55,052 bases of DNA from an uncultured Prevotella sp. (GTDB taxonomy: Bacteria; Bacteroidota; Bacteroidia; Bacteroidales; Bacteroidaceae): the NCBI GenBank assembly GCA_945873145.1, contig CAMCBZ010000017.1:1-55052 (forward strand). Direction: 5' to 3'. Made by a program: the position numbers and the translations under genes. Below, piece after piece: positions 25,530 to 35,937 of this stretch (positions are counted from its first letter, which is position 1; each line of letters begins with the position of its first letter). The notes under the pieces are model-generated. The model saw only the letters and a list, made by a program, of their open reading frames with translations. It searched no databases and was not told where the DNA came from.

Positions 25530-27998
25530 CTATCGCAGCTCTGCGCCGAGCTTTGTGGTGAGGTTGTGGATCAGCTTCTTCATGATCGCATCGATCTGCT
25601 TGTCGTTCAAAGTCTTCTCCTCGTCCTCAAGGATGAAGTTGACGGCATAGCTCTTCTTGCCATTCGGCAGGTTCTTGCCTTGGTAGACATCGAAGAGCTC
25701 GACACGCTTCAGAAGCTTCTTCTCACTTTGGTAAGCGATCTGCTCGATCTGCGCAAACTCCACGTTGTCGTCAACCAACAGAGCCAGGTCACGGCTGACA
25801 GAAGGATATTTGCTGAGTTCCTTGAACTCTACCTTGTTCTTCTTGATAGCCTTGAGGATGCCGGTCCAATCAAACTCAGCATAGAAGACGTCCTGATCAA
25901 TGCCCTGCGGTGCCAGCACCTTGTGGGTGAGCTTACCGTAGTTGACGAGCGTCTTGCCTGCACGGTTGTTGAGTGCGATGCCTTCTGAGAAGATGTTGTT
26001 CTCGCTGTGAGCCTCGACAAGCATGTGCGAAGCTACGCCGGCGCGCTTCAGGATGTTGTAGACATAAGCCTTCAACTGGAAGACAGAGGTGTCCTCATCG
26101 GCATGTGCCCAAGAGCCCTCAACAAATTTACCGGTCAGCCAAAGAGCTAAATGATAGTCTTGGGAATAGGCCTTGATAGGAGCCTCGGGGGTATTCTTCT
26201 CAGCGGAGTAGCCATAGACATTGCCCACCTCGAAGAAGCGAAGATTCTTGGCCTTGCGGTTGATATTGCGGGCCAGCGACTCCAAACCGCCAAAGAGCAG
26301 CGTCTGACGCATCACACCCAAGTCGGTGCTGAGCGGATTCATGATCTTCACCGTCTTTTCCCAAGGATAGGCATTGAGCTCATTAGACTGATAATATGCG
26401 GTCTTGGTCAGAGAGTTGTTGAGAATCTCATTGAAGCCGCAACCCACGAGCTGCTCGCTGATGATATTCTCCAACCGATGGTCCTTATCCTCCTCACCGG
26501 CAACAGTCAGCGAAGACTTCAACTGAGTAGGAATCTCCACGTTGTTGTAACCATATATGCGGAGGATATCCTCAACGACATCGCAAGGACGCTGCACGTC
26601 CACGCGATAAGCCGGTACGGTGAGCTCAAGTCCCTCTTCATCCTCATGGTCGATACGCATCTCCAAGCTCTTGACAACGCTCTTGATGGTATCATGACCT
26701 AACTGCTTACCAATCAGTCTGTCGCAATATTCGTATTTCAGATTTACTTTAAAGTCGGGTAATGGATCCGGATAGACATCGTTGATCTGCATCGATACCT
26801 TGCCGCCAGCCAATTCCTGACAGAGAATGGCAGCCTGTTTCAAAGCGTAGATGGTGCCATTGGGATCGATGCCACGTTCAAAACGGAAGCTGGCATCTGT
26901 GCTCAATCCATGACGGCGGGCACTCTTGCGGATCCATGTCGGATGGAAATAAGCGCTTTCCAAGACCACATTCTTCGTCGTCTCATAGGTACCGCTTCCC
27001 TTGCCGCCAAAGACACCAGCGATGCACATCGGCTCCTCGGCATTGCAGATGCTGAGGTCGTGTTCGCCCAAGATGTGTTTCTGACCGTCGAGCGTGATGA
27101 ACTCTGTGCCTTCGGGCTGCGTACGTACCACAATCTTATGGCCCTTGACCATGTCGGCATCAAAGCAGTGCATCGGCTGACCATAAGCCATCATAATATA
27201 ATTGGTGATGTCCACGATGTTGTTGATTGGGCGGAGACCGATAACCGTCAGCTTGTCCTGAAGCCATTTAGGACTCTCCTTGACATCGCAGTCCGTGATG
27301 CTCAGACAAGCATAGCGCTTGCAGGCCTCATGATTCTCAATATCCACCTCAATAGGCAAGTCGTTGTTGTCGACATGAAAACGTGAACAATCGGGACGGT
27401 GCAGGCTGGTCTTATATCCACGCTGGATGAGCCATGCATACAAGTCACGGGCTACGCCATAATGGCTGAGAGCGTCAGCACGGTTGGCAGTGATGTCAAT
27501 GTCGATCACCCAATCGCTCTCAAGGTGATAGTATTCTGCTGCGGGTGTGCCGACGACAGCGTCATCAGGAAGCACGATGATGCCGGCGTGGTCGGTACCC
27601 ACTCCGATCTCATCCTCGGCACAGATCATGCCGTAGCTCTCCACGCCACGAAGCTTTGATTTCTTGATGGTGAACTCTTTGTCGCCATCATAGAGCACGC
27701 AGCCGAGGTCAGCCACGATGACTTTCTGCCCGGCTGCCACATTGGGTGCTCCACAGACAATCTGCTGGGGCTCGCCCTTGCCGAGATCCACCGTAGTGAT
27801 ATGCAAGTGGTCGCTATTGGGGTGCATCTCACAAGTCAGCACCTTACCGACATAAAGTCCTTTCAATCCTCCTTTGATTGCCTGAACTTCCTCCAAGGCG
27901 TCAACTTCCAAACCTGTAGAAGTAAGCGCGTCCGCTGTCTCCTGTGGCGTCAGGTCGAAATCAACATATTCCTTGAGCCATTTATAAGAAATCTTCAT
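25530..27998 (-). CDS. pheT: Phenylalanyl-tRNA synthetase beta subunit
   Basis: This is the beta chain of the alpha2-beta2 enzyme that charges tRNA-Phe. The 822 residues show the full bacterial layout: an EMAP-like tRNA-binding domain (about 40-150; VGKVLTCEMHPNSDHLHITTVD), the B3/B4 editing domain (about 210-390; PINNIVDITNYIMMAYGQP and FRFERGIDPN), B5 (about 400-480), the catalytic-like core and a C-terminal FDX-ACB anticodon domain (KYPSVSRDLALLVDD). The pheS gene is not in this window. A promoter box lies about 42 bp upstream. Confidence 0.98.
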   Translation of the reverse strand: MKISYKWLKEYVDFDLTPQETADALTSTGLEVDALEEVQAIKGGLKGLYVGKVLTCEMHPNSDHLHITTVDLGKGEPQQIVCGAPNVAAGQKVIVADLGCVLYDGDKEFTIKKSKLRGVESYGMICAEDEIGVGTDHAGIIVLPDDAVVGTPAAEYYHLESDWVIDIDITANRADALSHYGVARDLYAWLIQRGYKTSLHRPDCSRFHVDNNDLPIEVDIENHEACKRYACLSITDCDVKESPKWLQDKLTVIGLRPINNIVDITNYIMMAYGQPMHCFDADMVKGHKIVVRTQPEGTEFITLDGQKHILGEHDLSICNAEEPMCIAGVFGGKGSGTYETTKNVVLESAYFHPTWIRKSARRHGLSTDASFRFERGIDPNGTIYALKQAAILCQELAGGKVSMQINDVYPDPLPDFKVNLKYEYCDRLIGKQLGHDTIKSVVKSLEMRIDHEDEEGLELTVPAYRVDVQRPCDVVEDILRIYGYNNVEIPTQLKSSLTVAGEEDKDHRLENIISEQLVGCGFNEILNNSLTKTAYYQSNELNAYPWEKTVKIMNPLSTDLGVMRQTLLFGGLESLARNINRKAKNLRFFEVGNVYGYSAEKNTPEAPIKAYSQDYHLALWLTGKFVEGSWAHADEDTSVFQLKAYVYNILKRAGVASHMLVEAHSENNIFSEGIALNNRAGKTLVNYGKLTHKVLAPQGIDQDVFYAEFDWTGILKAIKKNKVEFKELSKYPSVSRDLALLVDDNVEFAQIEQIAYQSEKKLLKRVELFDVYQGKNLPNGKKSYAVNFILEDEEKTLNDKQIDAIMKKLIHNLTTKLGAELR

Positions 27999-28039
27999 TA
28001 TATAATGATTTTATGTTTCCGTGTATTGATAATATGATG

Positions 28040-28047
28040 CAAAGTTA
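28040..28047 (-). promoter_or_regulatory. pheT promoter -7 box
   Basis: TAACTTTG on the minus strand matches TAnnTTTG, 42 bp upstream of the pheT start. Confidence 0.55.
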
Positions 28048-28193
28048 CTAAAAAAAAACGAGCCCTCAAAAGTTACTTTAGAAAAAATCGAAATGCCTGA
28101 GAATCATTCTGTCTTATCGAGCCTTCAATACAAAGAGAATGGCGTAAAACGACTCTATTTCTCTCACTCTCAACGGTCAGCCACGATTTGAAA

Positions 28194-28231
28194 ACAAAAA
28201 AGCAGCTCCTACCATTAGATAGAAACTGCTT
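28194..28231 (-). terminator. Terminator of the DnaJ-like gene
   Basis: On the minus strand, AAGCAGTTTCTATC pairs over 14 bases (some wobble) with GGTAGGAGCTGCTT around TAAT, followed by six T. It lies about 50 bp after the stop codon. The rest of the gap to pheT (28048-28193) shows no gene or RNA I can recognise. Confidence 0.85.
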
Positions 28232-28281
28232 GAATGAAATGTTTATTCTATGAAAGAGATGTGCCCAATGGCATCCTTTGT

Positions 28282-28980
28282 TTATTGTGCCATCTGCATC
28301 TGACGGAGCAAATCCTTTTGCCTATCGTTGAGATTTGTCGGCAACTTCACTTTGTAGGTGATAATCAGGTCGCCGTATGTGCCGTCACCTCTGTCATAGC
28401 CTTGGTTACGTACGCGCACCTTCGTGTCGTTTTGCGTTTCTGGCTTTACTCTCAGTTTGATTTTCTTGCCATTATTGAGCTGAATGACGATCTCTCCACC
28501 GAGCAACGCCGTGTAGAGATCGATATAGACATTGGCATTCATCTCGCCATTGCTTGTCCGCATTCTACTGCCACCCGCTGACGAACGAGAACTGCCCATA
28601 TTGCCAAAAAGATCTTCGAAGAAACTGGAGAAGCCTCCACCACCGCCAAATTGCGAGAAATCGAAATTGTCGAAGGGTGATCCTCCACCTGAACTCCAAT
28701 GGAACGAGCTTCCGCCATTACCTCCTGCGCCACCGGCTCCATTGAAAGCATCAGCCTCTTTCCAGTGCTCACCAAACTGATCGTATTTCTTACGCTTCTC
28801 TGGATCATTGATCACCTCGTAAGCTTCGTTGAGTGCCTGGAACTTTGCTTTTGCCTTTGGATCATCAGGATGCAAGTCCGGATGAAACTGTTTTGCACGC
28901 TTCAAATATGCCCGACGGACATCCTTCTGAGGGATATCCTTGTCGACGCCAAGAATCTTGTAATAATCAATAAATGCCAT
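28282..28980 (-). CDS. DnaJ/CbpA-like J-domain protein
   Basis: This 232-residue co-chaperone has an N-terminal J domain (about 4-68) with the essential HPD in KQFHPDLHPDD, which stimulates DnaK ATPase. A Gly/Phe/Ser-rich linker follows (about 80-145; NGAGGAGGNGGSSFHWSSGGG). It ends in a single DnaJ C-terminal beta domain (about 150-225; DLYTALLGGEIVIQLNNGKKIKLRV). There is no zinc-finger domain and only one C-terminal lobe, so it is closer to a shortened CbpA than to DnaJ. It probably works with DnaK encoded elsewhere. Confidence 0.92.
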   Translation of the reverse strand: MAFIDYYKILGVDKDIPQKDVRRAYLKRAKQFHPDLHPDDPKAKAKFQALNEAYEVINDPEKRKKYDQFGEHWKEADAFNGAGGAGGNGGSSFHWSSGGGSPFDNFDFSQFGGGGGFSSFFEDLFGNMGSSRSSAGGSRMRTSNGEMNANVYIDLYTALLGGEIVIQLNNGKKIKLRVKPETQNDTKVRVRNQGYDRGDGTYGDLIITYKVKLPTNLNDRQKDLLRQMQMAQ

Positions 28981-29044
28981 AATCTAATCCTCCTGTTTTT
29001 AATTAGTATAACTACAAAAAACATGCCACGCAAACAAAAAGGCA

Positions 29045-29082
29045 TAAAAAAAGGATGCACTGCAATAAGCAATACATCCTTT
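29045..29082 (-). terminator. rpsP terminator
   Basis: On the minus strand, AAAGGATGTATTGC pairs with GCAGTGCATCCTTT (one wobble pair and one mismatch) around a short loop and is followed by further T. It lies about 30 bp after the rpsP stop codon. Confidence 0.85.
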
Positions 29083-29110
29083 GATTATTTCTTTGAAAGA
29101 AAAGTGAGGA

Positions 29111-29662
29111 TTAAGCCTCAGCAGGAGCCTCCTCAGCGGGAGCCTCAGCCTGAGCAGCCTCAGCGGCCTTTGCAGCCTCAGCCTCTGCCTTAGCAGCAGC
29201 CTCAGCGGCCTTCTTGTCAGCCACTTTCTTGGCAATAGCCTCGTTCACCTTCTTCTCAGCCTCCAACTCCTTGGCAGCTGCGTCCTGACGGCTCTTGGTC
29301 TCAGCGCTGCGAACAGCGTTCAGCTTCTGCTCCTTAGCAGCTTTCCAAGCGTCGAACTTCTGCTGGCAAGCAGCCTCGTCGAAAGCGCCCTTCTTTACGC
29401 CACCGCGCAGGTGCTTCATCATGTAGACGCCCTCACCCTTGAGGATGTTGCGAACTGTGTCTGTTGGCTGTGCACCGGCCTCTACCCAGTACAAAGCACG
29501 GTCGAATTTCAAATCTACGGTTGCAGGATTGGTGTTCGGGTTGAAAGTACCGATCTTCTCTGTAAACTTACCATCACGTGGTGCTCTTACATCAGCGATC
29601 ACAATGCTATAGAAAGCATAGCCCTTGCGACCACCGCGCTGTAATCTGATTTTTGTTGCCAT
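29111..29662 (-). CDS. rpsP: 30S ribosomal protein S16
   Basis: The first 85 residues are a typical S16 ([40 protein letters not shown] core, here with [12 protein letters not shown]), which helps assemble the 30S central and 5' domains. About 100 further residues form a low-complexity tail of Ala, Glu and Lys (for example [20 protein letters not shown]) likely to be helical and exposed. Such tails occur in Bacteroidota S16 and make the protein about twice the E. coli length. It is monocistronic, with a promoter box 60 bp upstream and a terminator downstream. Confidence 0.96.
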   Translation of the reverse strand: MATKIRLQRGGRKGYAFYSIVIADVRAPRDGKFTEKIGTFNPNTNPATVDLKFDRALYWVEAGAQPTDTVRNILKGEGVYMMKHLRGGVKKGAFDEAACQQKFDAWKAAKEQKLNAVRSAETKSRQDAAAKELEAEKKVNEAIAKKVADKKAAEAAAKAEAEAAKAAEAAQAEAPAEEAPAEA

Positions 29663-29721
29663 TTTGTTTTGTATAAACTATTAATTGTTTGTATCATACT
29701 CCTAACTCGTAGAAGCGGATG

Positions 29722-29729
29722 CAAAGGTA
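29722..29729 (-). promoter_or_regulatory. rpsP promoter -7 box
   Basis: TACCTTTG on the minus strand matches TAnnTTTG, 60 bp upstream of the rpsP start. Confidence 0.55.
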
Positions 29730-29802
29730 CTACATTTTTCTAAGACGCTGTATGTCTACGGCTTCCTAAACTTAACATTTAAGAATTATTAAGTTACCAA
29801 AG

Positions 29803-31149
29803 TTATCTGTCCTTGATAGGCACATAGCTTTTCTGCTCCAAGATATTCTTGTAGGCAGGACGGATGATACGGCGGCCTTCAAAATTCAGTTCCTCAATAC
29901 GGTGAGCAGTCCAGCCGACAATACGTGCCATAGCAAAGATAGGCGTATAGATCTCCTGTGGAAGACCGATCATCTCATAGATGAAACCACTGTAGAAGTC
30001 GAGGTTGGCACAGATTGGCTTTGTGGTCTTGCGGAAAGTAGAGACACACTTTACACCCTCCTGCTCGATGAGCTTCAAGAAGTTATACTCCTTGACCATG
30101 CCCTTTTCCTTGGCCAGCTCACCGGCCAACTTCTTCAGCTCCACTGCTCTCGGGTCGCTCATTGTGTACACGGCATGACCGATACCATAAACCAAACCGG
30201 TCTTATCGTAAGCCTCCTTGTTAAGCATACGATTGAGATAGGTATCGATCTCGTCGATGTTGGTCCAGTCAGAGATCTGCTCCTTGAGATGATGGAACAT
30301 ATTGATTGCCTTGATATTGGCGCCACCATGCAGAGGTCCTTTGAGAGAGCCTATTCCCGCGGCAATGCTGGAATATGTGTCGGTACGCGTTGAAGAGGTC
30401 ACGCGCACCGTGAACGTGGAGTTGTTACCACCGCCGTGCTCTGCCTGGATGATGAGCAACAAGTCGAGCATACGCGCGTCGAGCTCAGTGAAGTCCTCGT
30501 CCTTAAGCATATAAAGGAAGTTCTCTGCGATTGTCATGTTCTCACGCGGATGGCGTATATTCAGACTGCTGCCCTGCATGGAGTGGCGATAGATGTTGTA
30601 AGCGTAGGCGATGATCGTCGGGAACTTGGCAATGAGCTCTATCGACTGTCGCATGAGATTGTCGCGTGAGATGTCATCGGGATTGGGGTCAAAGGTGTAC
30701 ATCTCCAACACACAACGGGCCAGGATGTTCATGATGTTGCTGCCTTCCAAGTCGATGATGTGCACAATCGTACGATGGTCGAGCGGCATATTTTCATTGA
30801 TCAGCTCGCGGAAAGCCGTCAACTCCTCCTCGTCGGGCAGATTGCCGGAGAGAAGCAGATAAGCAATTTCCTCAAAGCCAAAGCGTTTCTCTTTCAGCAA
30901 AGGAGTGACAAGATCGTCAAGCTCATAGCCACGATAATAGAGCCGGCCCGGACAAGGACGCAGCGAACCGTCGTCATTGCGCTCATAGCCAACAACATTA
31001 CCGATATTGGTCAGACCGACAAGAACACCGGTGCCGTCCTCATTGCGCAATCCGCGCTTCACACCATATTTAGTAAAAGCCTCGCGAGGGATCTTGCAAG
31101 AGTTCTTCACCTCATCGCTCAACTTATATATCAGATATTCCTTTCTCAT
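29803..31149 (-). CDS. gltA: Citrate synthase
   Basis: This enzyme condenses acetyl-CoA and oxaloacetate to citrate. The 448-residue protein carries the active-site segments AEHGGGNNSTFTVRV, GSLKGPLHGGANIKA and the late GIGHAVYTMSDPRA histidine region. The Asp/Arg segment is CANLDFYSGFIYEMIGLP. It follows the isocitrate dehydrogenase gene by 18 bp and is last in a three-gene operon (acn-icd-gltA) that converts acetyl-CoA to 2-oxoglutarate, the precursor of glutamate. No typical terminator follows; only a weak AT-rich hairpin is seen. Confidence 0.96.
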   Translation of the reverse strand: MRKEYLIYKLSDEVKNSCKIPREAFTKYGVKRGLRNEDGTGVLVGLTNIGNVVGYERNDDGSLRPCPGRLYYRGYELDDLVTPLLKEKRFGFEEIAYLLLSGNLPDEEELTAFRELINENMPLDHRTIVHIIDLEGSNIMNILARCVLEMYTFDPNPDDISRDNLMRQSIELIAKFPTIIAYAYNIYRHSMQGSSLNIRHPRENMTIAENFLYMLKDEDFTELDARMLDLLLIIQAEHGGGNNSTFTVRVTSSTRTDTYSSIAAGIGSLKGPLHGGANIKAINMFHHLKEQISDWTNIDEIDTYLNRMLNKEAYDKTGLVYGIGHAVYTMSDPRAVELKKLAGELAKEKGMVKEYNFLKLIEQEGVKCVSTFRKTTKPICANLDFYSGFIYEMIGLPQEIYTPIFAMARIVGWTAHRIEELNFEGRRIIRPAYKNILEQKSYVPIKDR

Positions 31150-31167
31150 AACACCGTAACTTTTAGC

Positions 31168-32352
31168 TTACTTCAAAATACCCTTGATGACAGCGTCACC
31201 AAATTCTCTTGTGCCCAACGACTTTCCGTCAGTCATCATCCGCGCAAGGTCGGCCGTGGCCGTATGGTGGCGGTAAAGCTCGGCCAAACTCTGATCGATG
31301 GCCTGTCCGGCTTCTTTCCATCCGATATAGTCGAGCATCATCACGGCAGAAAGCAGGATGCTCGACGGATTGACGATATTCTTTCCTGCTATGTCGGGAG
31401 CGATGCCGTGGGTAGCTTCAAAGATAGCATGACCCGTCTGATAATTGATATTGCCACCGGGGGCAATGCCAATGCCGCCCACCTGAGCCGCCAACATGTC
31501 AGAGACATAGTCGCCATTGAGATTCATCGTAGCGATGACGCTGTAATCCTGCGGCTTCAGCAGAGCGTTTTGCAAAAAGGCATCACAGATGCAGTCCTTC
31601 ATCACCAGACGACCGGACTTCAGCGCATCGCCATACTCGCGCTCAGCCAACTCGTAAGCCCATTTCTTGAATCCACCTTCAGTGAACTTCATGATATTGC
31701 CTTTATGGACCAATGTCACGGACGGAAGATTGTGGGACAAGGCATATTCTATGGCTGCACGGACAAGACGCTCTGAACCCTCACGGCTGACGGGCTTGAC
31801 GCCAAAGCCTGAGGTCTCAGGAAAACGTACTTTCGTGACGCCCATCTCATCATGGAGGAAGCGATAGAACTTACGGGCATCATCTGATCCTGCTTCCCAC
31901 TCGATACCAGCATAAATATCCTCGGTGTTCTCGCGGAAGATGCACATATCTACCTTCTCGGGATGCTTTACAGGACTCTCGATACCTTCGAACCAATGTA
32001 CAGGACGCTGGCAGACATAAAGGTCAAGACCTTGACGGAGCGCTACATTCAAACTACGAATACCACCTCCTACAGGAGTCATCAGAGGGCCTTTGATACC
32101 CACAAGACACTCACGGAAAGCATCCATCGTGGCCTGAGGCAGCCATTCACCGGTCTGCTCGTGAGCTTTGCCACCGGCGAGCACTTCTCTCCATTCGATC
32201 TTACGCTTACCGCCATAGCATTTCTCCACCGCGGCATCCACGGTTGCGCGCATGATGGGTGATATCTCTTTGCCGACGCCATCTCCTTCAATGAAGGGGA
32301 TAGTCGGCTGATCGGGTACTACGAGTGCCCCGTTTTGTTTGCTGATATTCAT
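31168..32352 (-). CDS. icd: Isocitrate dehydrogenase (NADP-type)
   Basis: This 394-residue enzyme oxidatively decarboxylates isocitrate to 2-oxoglutarate. The substrate loop is visible ([19 protein letters not shown]), as is the metal-binding region near [54 protein letters not shown] follows for cofactor binding. The N-terminus [20 protein letters not shown] fits the dimeric bacterial NADP family, although cofactor preference is inferred from similarity. It lies 13 bp downstream of aconitase. Confidence 0.94.
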   Translation of the reverse strand: MNISKQNGALVVPDQPTIPFIEGDGVGKEISPIMRATVDAAVEKCYGGKRKIEWREVLAGGKAHEQTGEWLPQATMDAFRECLVGIKGPLMTPVGGGIRSLNVALRQGLDLYVCQRPVHWFEGIESPVKHPEKVDMCIFRENTEDIYAGIEWEAGSDDARKFYRFLHDEMGVTKVRFPETSGFGVKPVSREGSERLVRAAIEYALSHNLPSVTLVHKGNIMKFTEGGFKKWAYELAEREYGDALKSGRLVMKDCICDAFLQNALLKPQDYSVIATMNLNGDYVSDMLAAQVGGIGIAPGGNINYQTGHAIFEATHGIAPDIAGKNIVNPSSILLSAVMMLDYIGWKEAGQAIDQSLAELYRHHTATADLARMMTDGKSLGTREFGDAVIKGILK

Positions 32353-32365
32353 AATTGTATCCTGT

Positions 32366-34654
32366 TTATGATCTTAAAAGGTTGTTCAAAGCCGAGCCAG
32401 CCTTGAACCACTCGATTTGAATTTGATTATAAGTGTGAAGAGCCTCAAAACTGTCGTTCGACCCATCCTTATGCGTCAAAGTGACAGTCAAAGACTCGCC
32501 GGGAGCGAACGTTTTCAAACCGGTCACAGAGATGCGGTCATCCTCCTGTACCTTGTCATAGTCATCCTTATTGGCAAATGTCAGCGCAAGCATACCCTGC
32601 TTCTTTAAGTTTGTCTCATGGATACGGGCGAAGCTCTTTGCCAACACCACCTTGACGTTGAGGAAACGAGGCTCCATAGCTGCATGCTCACGCGAAGAGC
32701 CCTCGCCATAGTTGTCCTCAGCCACGATGATGCTGCCCATGTTGTGGGCTTTATAGTCTTTCGCGGCGGCGGAGACTGCTTTATACTGGCCGTCGATTTG
32801 ATCTTTCACATTGTTGCTCTCACCGTTGAAGGCATTCACTGCTCCCATCAGCAGATTGTCGGAGATGTTTTGGAGATGACCACGGAAACGAAGCCAAGGA
32901 CCAGCCATTGAAATATGGTCAGTCGTGCACTTGCCTTTTACCTTGATCAACAACGGCATATCCAGCAAGTCGTTTCCATCCCAAGCAGCGAAAGGCTCCA
33001 GCCGTTGCAGACGCTTGGAATCGGGAGCGATGACGACCGGTGCATCGGTATGCTGATCCGTTGGAGGAACGAAAAGACCATCCTGCTCCAATATGGTGAT
33101 GGCATCTCCTTCTTTTCCACAAGTAAAGCCCTGGGGTGGGAAGACAAAGCCCTGGGGCTCCTTGAGCATTACCTCCTTACCTTCTTCATTAGTCAGACTG
33201 TCTGTAGCAGGATTGAAGTCCAGCTTACCGGCTAAGGCCAAAGCCACAGTCATCTCAGGTGAGCCTATAAAAGCATAAGTATTGGGGTTGCCGTCAGCAC
33301 GGCGACGGAAATTACGATTGAAAGAGGTGACGATGGCATTCTTTCGAGTATTGTCGTCGGTATGTCGTTTCCACTGACCGATACACGGGCCACACGCATT
33401 GGCCATGACCACAGCACCAATGGCACGGAAATCATCCAAGATGCCATCACGTTCGGCCGTACAACGGATCTGCTCCGAGCCAGGGCAAACAATAAGTTGC
33501 GCCTTTACCTTCAGATGCAATGCCAGAGCCTGACGGGCAACAGAAGCGGCACGCGACAAGTCTTGATAGGATGAGTTGGTGCAGGAGCCAATCAGCGCAA
33601 CCTCTACGTTCATCGGATAATCGTTGGCCGGACCTTTCTCACGCATCTGGGAGATCGGTGTGGCAGCATCCGGCGTGAAGGGACCATTGAGGTGGGGCTC
33701 TATCTTGGAAAGATCGAGGTCGATGACCTGATCGTAATACATCTCGGGATGAAGCTCAACATCAACGTCAGCTCTGAGATCTGCTGCATTCTGCCGCGCC
33801 ATCGTAGCCACCTGCTCACGACCAGTCTGACAGAGATACTCATCGGCGTTGTCATCGTAAGGGAATAAAGAGCAGGTTGCACCTAATTCTGCTCCCATGT
33901 TGCAGATGGTGGCCTTACCTGTGGTAGACAAACTCTTGGTGCCTTCACCGAAATACTCCATAACTGCATTGGTACCGCCTTTGGTCGTCAGCAGTCCAAG
34001 AATCGTCAGTATGACATCTTTGGGTGCTGCCCATCCTTGAAGCTGTCCATGAAGATGAACGCCAATGATACGAGGCATACGCAGCTCCCAAGGCTGACCA
34101 GTGAGAACATCTACGGCATCAGCGCCACCTACGCCGATAGCAGCCATGCCCAAACCTCCTGCATTGGGCGTATGAGAATCAGTGCCGATCATCATGCCGC
34201 CCGGGAATGCATAGTTTTCCAATACTACTTGATGGATAATGCCTGCACCTGGCCCCCAAAAGCCAATGCCATATTTCTTGGATGCAGACCGAAGGAAATC
34301 ATATACCTCTTGATTCTCTTTACGAGCGACGCCGAGATCGTCCTTAGCACCTTCGTCAGCACGGATGAGGTGGTCGCAATGAACTGAGGCGGGCACAGCG
34401 ACATGCTCTCTTCCCGCATTCATAAATTGCAACAAGGCCATCTGAGCCGTAGCATCTTGCATCGCCACACGATTAGGACGGAAATCGGCATAATCAACAC
34501 CACGCTTCAATGGCTTCAACGATGCTTCATCATAAAGATGAGTGAAGAGTATTTTTTCGGCATAGGTCAACGGTCTTTTCAACGTCCCTCTTACCGTAGA
34601 AATCTTGGAAGAATAAGCAGCGTAGAACTGCTTCACCATTTCGATATCCAACAT
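32366..34654 (-). CDS. acnA: Aconitate hydratase
   Basis: I chose the ATG at 34654 (762 residues, [18 protein letters not shown]), since the upstream in-frame extension runs across the promoter. Aconitase isomerises citrate to isocitrate with a 4Fe-4S cluster. The cluster cysteines are in [11 protein letters not shown] and [10 protein letters not shown]. The substrate-binding [12 protein letters not shown] and [15 protein letters not shown] lie in the C-terminal swivel domain. The length and layout resemble the mitochondrial-type enzyme. It is the first gene of the acn-icd-gltA operon, with a promoter box just upstream. Confidence 0.95.
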   Translation of the reverse strand: MLDIEMVKQFYAAYSSKISTVRGTLKRPLTYAEKILFTHLYDEASLKPLKRGVDYADFRPNRVAMQDATAQMALLQFMNAGREHVAVPASVHCDHLIRADEGAKDDLGVARKENQEVYDFLRSASKKYGIGFWGPGAGIIHQVVLENYAFPGGMMIGTDSHTPNAGGLGMAAIGVGGADAVDVLTGQPWELRMPRIIGVHLHGQLQGWAAPKDVILTILGLLTTKGGTNAVMEYFGEGTKSLSTTGKATICNMGAELGATCSLFPYDDNADEYLCQTGREQVATMARQNAADLRADVDVELHPEMYYDQVIDLDLSKIEPHLNGPFTPDAATPISQMREKGPANDYPMNVEVALIGSCTNSSYQDLSRAASVARQALALHLKVKAQLIVCPGSEQIRCTAERDGILDDFRAIGAVVMANACGPCIGQWKRHTDDNTRKNAIVTSFNRNFRRRADGNPNTYAFIGSPEMTVALALAGKLDFNPATDSLTNEEGKEVMLKEPQGFVFPPQGFTCGKEGDAITILEQDGLFVPPTDQHTDAPVVIAPDSKRLQRLEPFAAWDGNDLLDMPLLIKVKGKCTTDHISMAGPWLRFRGHLQNISDNLLMGAVNAFNGESNNVKDQIDGQYKAVSAAAKDYKAHNMGSIIVAEDNYGEGSSREHAAMEPRFLNVKVVLAKSFARIHETNLKKQGMLALTFANKDDYDKVQEDDRISVTGLKTFAPGESLTVTLTHKDGSNDSFEALHTYNQIQIEWFKAGSALNNLLRS

Positions 34655-34683
34655 ATAATTCCCTTTATTGATTAAACTTGTTG

Positions 34684-34691
34684 CAAATATA
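34684..34691 (-). promoter_or_regulatory. acn-icd-gltA promoter -7 box
   Basis: TATATTTG on the minus strand matches TAnnTTTG, 30 bp upstream of the aconitase start, and supports the choice of the start at 34654. Confidence 0.55.
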
Positions 34692-34755
34692 GTAATTTTT
34701 CTTTGAATTGATACTATATTTGAATAAAAATCAATCAAAATGAAAGGAAATTCTA

Positions 34756-35937
34756 TTAAAATTCAATTTTATAGCCATTAAACACGTTAATATCTACCGC
34801 ACCGTGAATACCATCGACCCGTCCATCGGGTGCCAACTGCCAAATCTTCAACTTAATGTCCGGCTTATATTCCCCGTAGCGAGCGATCCAAATTGGATAG
34901 GTATGTTTGATGTCCGGAGCCGAGTCGAGATAGCGGTTGACAAACGTCTGGCTGATGTAGAGAATCGGCCTTTTGCCCGTGCGATGCTCTACCGTGCGAA
35001 GCCATGCTCTCACATTTTGCCACATGATTGTCACACCACCCATCTTACGTATTTGACTGGGCAGCAACTCCAAGTCAAGCACCGGCGGCAAGTCATTCTG
35101 TGCCACACGGCTGTTTGACAAGAAAAAGGCAGCCTGCTGACTGCCAGACGAGCGATGCGTGAAATAGTGGTAGGTACCCGTAGGATAGCCATGCTTACGT
35201 GAAGCGGCATAATCCGAAAGGTAGTAAGGATTCAGCATAGAGCTGCCTTCGGTGGACTTGATGAAGATAAACGAGATTTTATAGTTCACGTGTCCACTCA
35301 CATTTTTCTTCGACAAGGTGCCTAAATGGGTAATACGCAGTCGTGACCAGTCGATACTATAGCGATGCTTTCCTTTCACATGCTGATATTTCGACAGGTC
35401 GATTCCATAGAGCCGTGAAGAATTATAGTTCAAGCGCTCTCCTTTATACACGTCGTCCTTCCACTCTCCTACTCTGAAAAAACGATGCTGACTGGAAAAG
35501 CCGAAGCCTCTGCGACTGCCCTTTTGCCAAAAGCCTTCATATAGCGTGCCTTGGTTATCGATCAGTGTGCCATAGCCATTGGCCAGCAGCTGACGGTTAA
35601 AGTCACCCTTATAAAGTCCGGTAGAATCCCTACGCACGCCACTCGTCAGTGTGTCATGGTTCCATACACCGTCAATTCGATTTCCTAATGAGTCCAAAGT
35701 CCAGCCCTTGCCTTGGCGCAATCCATTCTTCCATATACCACTATATATTATGGAGTCTCCATCCGAAAGCGTACCCAAGCCATCAGGCTTGCCATGGAGG
35801 GTCTGTCCCTGATAGGTTTTGCTCTGCCAAGATATTTTGGATACGTCATTGGTCTTCACAGTACAACCGTTGAACAGAAGAGCCAATAACGGCATGAAAA
35901 GAAAAGCAGAAAGGATATAGCTCAAAGAAGATTTCAT
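34756..35937 (-). CDS. MORN-repeat/GH25 lysozyme lipoprotein
   Basis: This 393-residue protein has a lipoprotein signal (lipobox LFNGC at about 21-25). About five MORN repeats follow at 40-185 (for example [24 protein letters not shown] and [20 protein letters not shown]). The C-terminal domain (about 190-393) is a GH25 muramidase beginning YGIDLSKYQ, with the catalytic DLE in [12 protein letters not shown] and a late [21 protein letters not shown]25 enzymes cut the MurNAc-GlcNAc bond of peptidoglycan. MORN repeats often bind lipids or anchor proteins to membranes. Its start overlaps the stop of the upstream gene, so the two are translationally coupled. Confidence 0.9.
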   Translation of the reverse strand: MKSSLSYILSAFLFMPLLALLFNGCTVKTNDVSKISWQSKTYQGQTLHGKPDGLGTLSDGDSIIYSGIWKNGLRQGKGWTLDSLGNRIDGVWNHDTLTSGVRRDSTGLYKGDFNRQLLANGYGTLIDNQGTLYEGFWQKGSRRGFGFSSQHRFFRVGEWKDDVYKGERLNYNSSRLYGIDLSKYQHVKGKHRYSIDWSRLRITHLGTLSKKNVSGHVNYKISFIFIKSTEGSSMLNPYYLSDYAASRKHGYPTGTYHYFTHRSSGSQQAAFFLSNSRVAQNDLPPVLDLELLPSQIRKMGGVTIMWQNVRAWLRTVEHRTGKRPILYISQTFVNRYLDSAPDIKHTYPIWIARYGEYKPDIKLKIWQLAPDGRVDGIHGAVDINVFNGYKIEF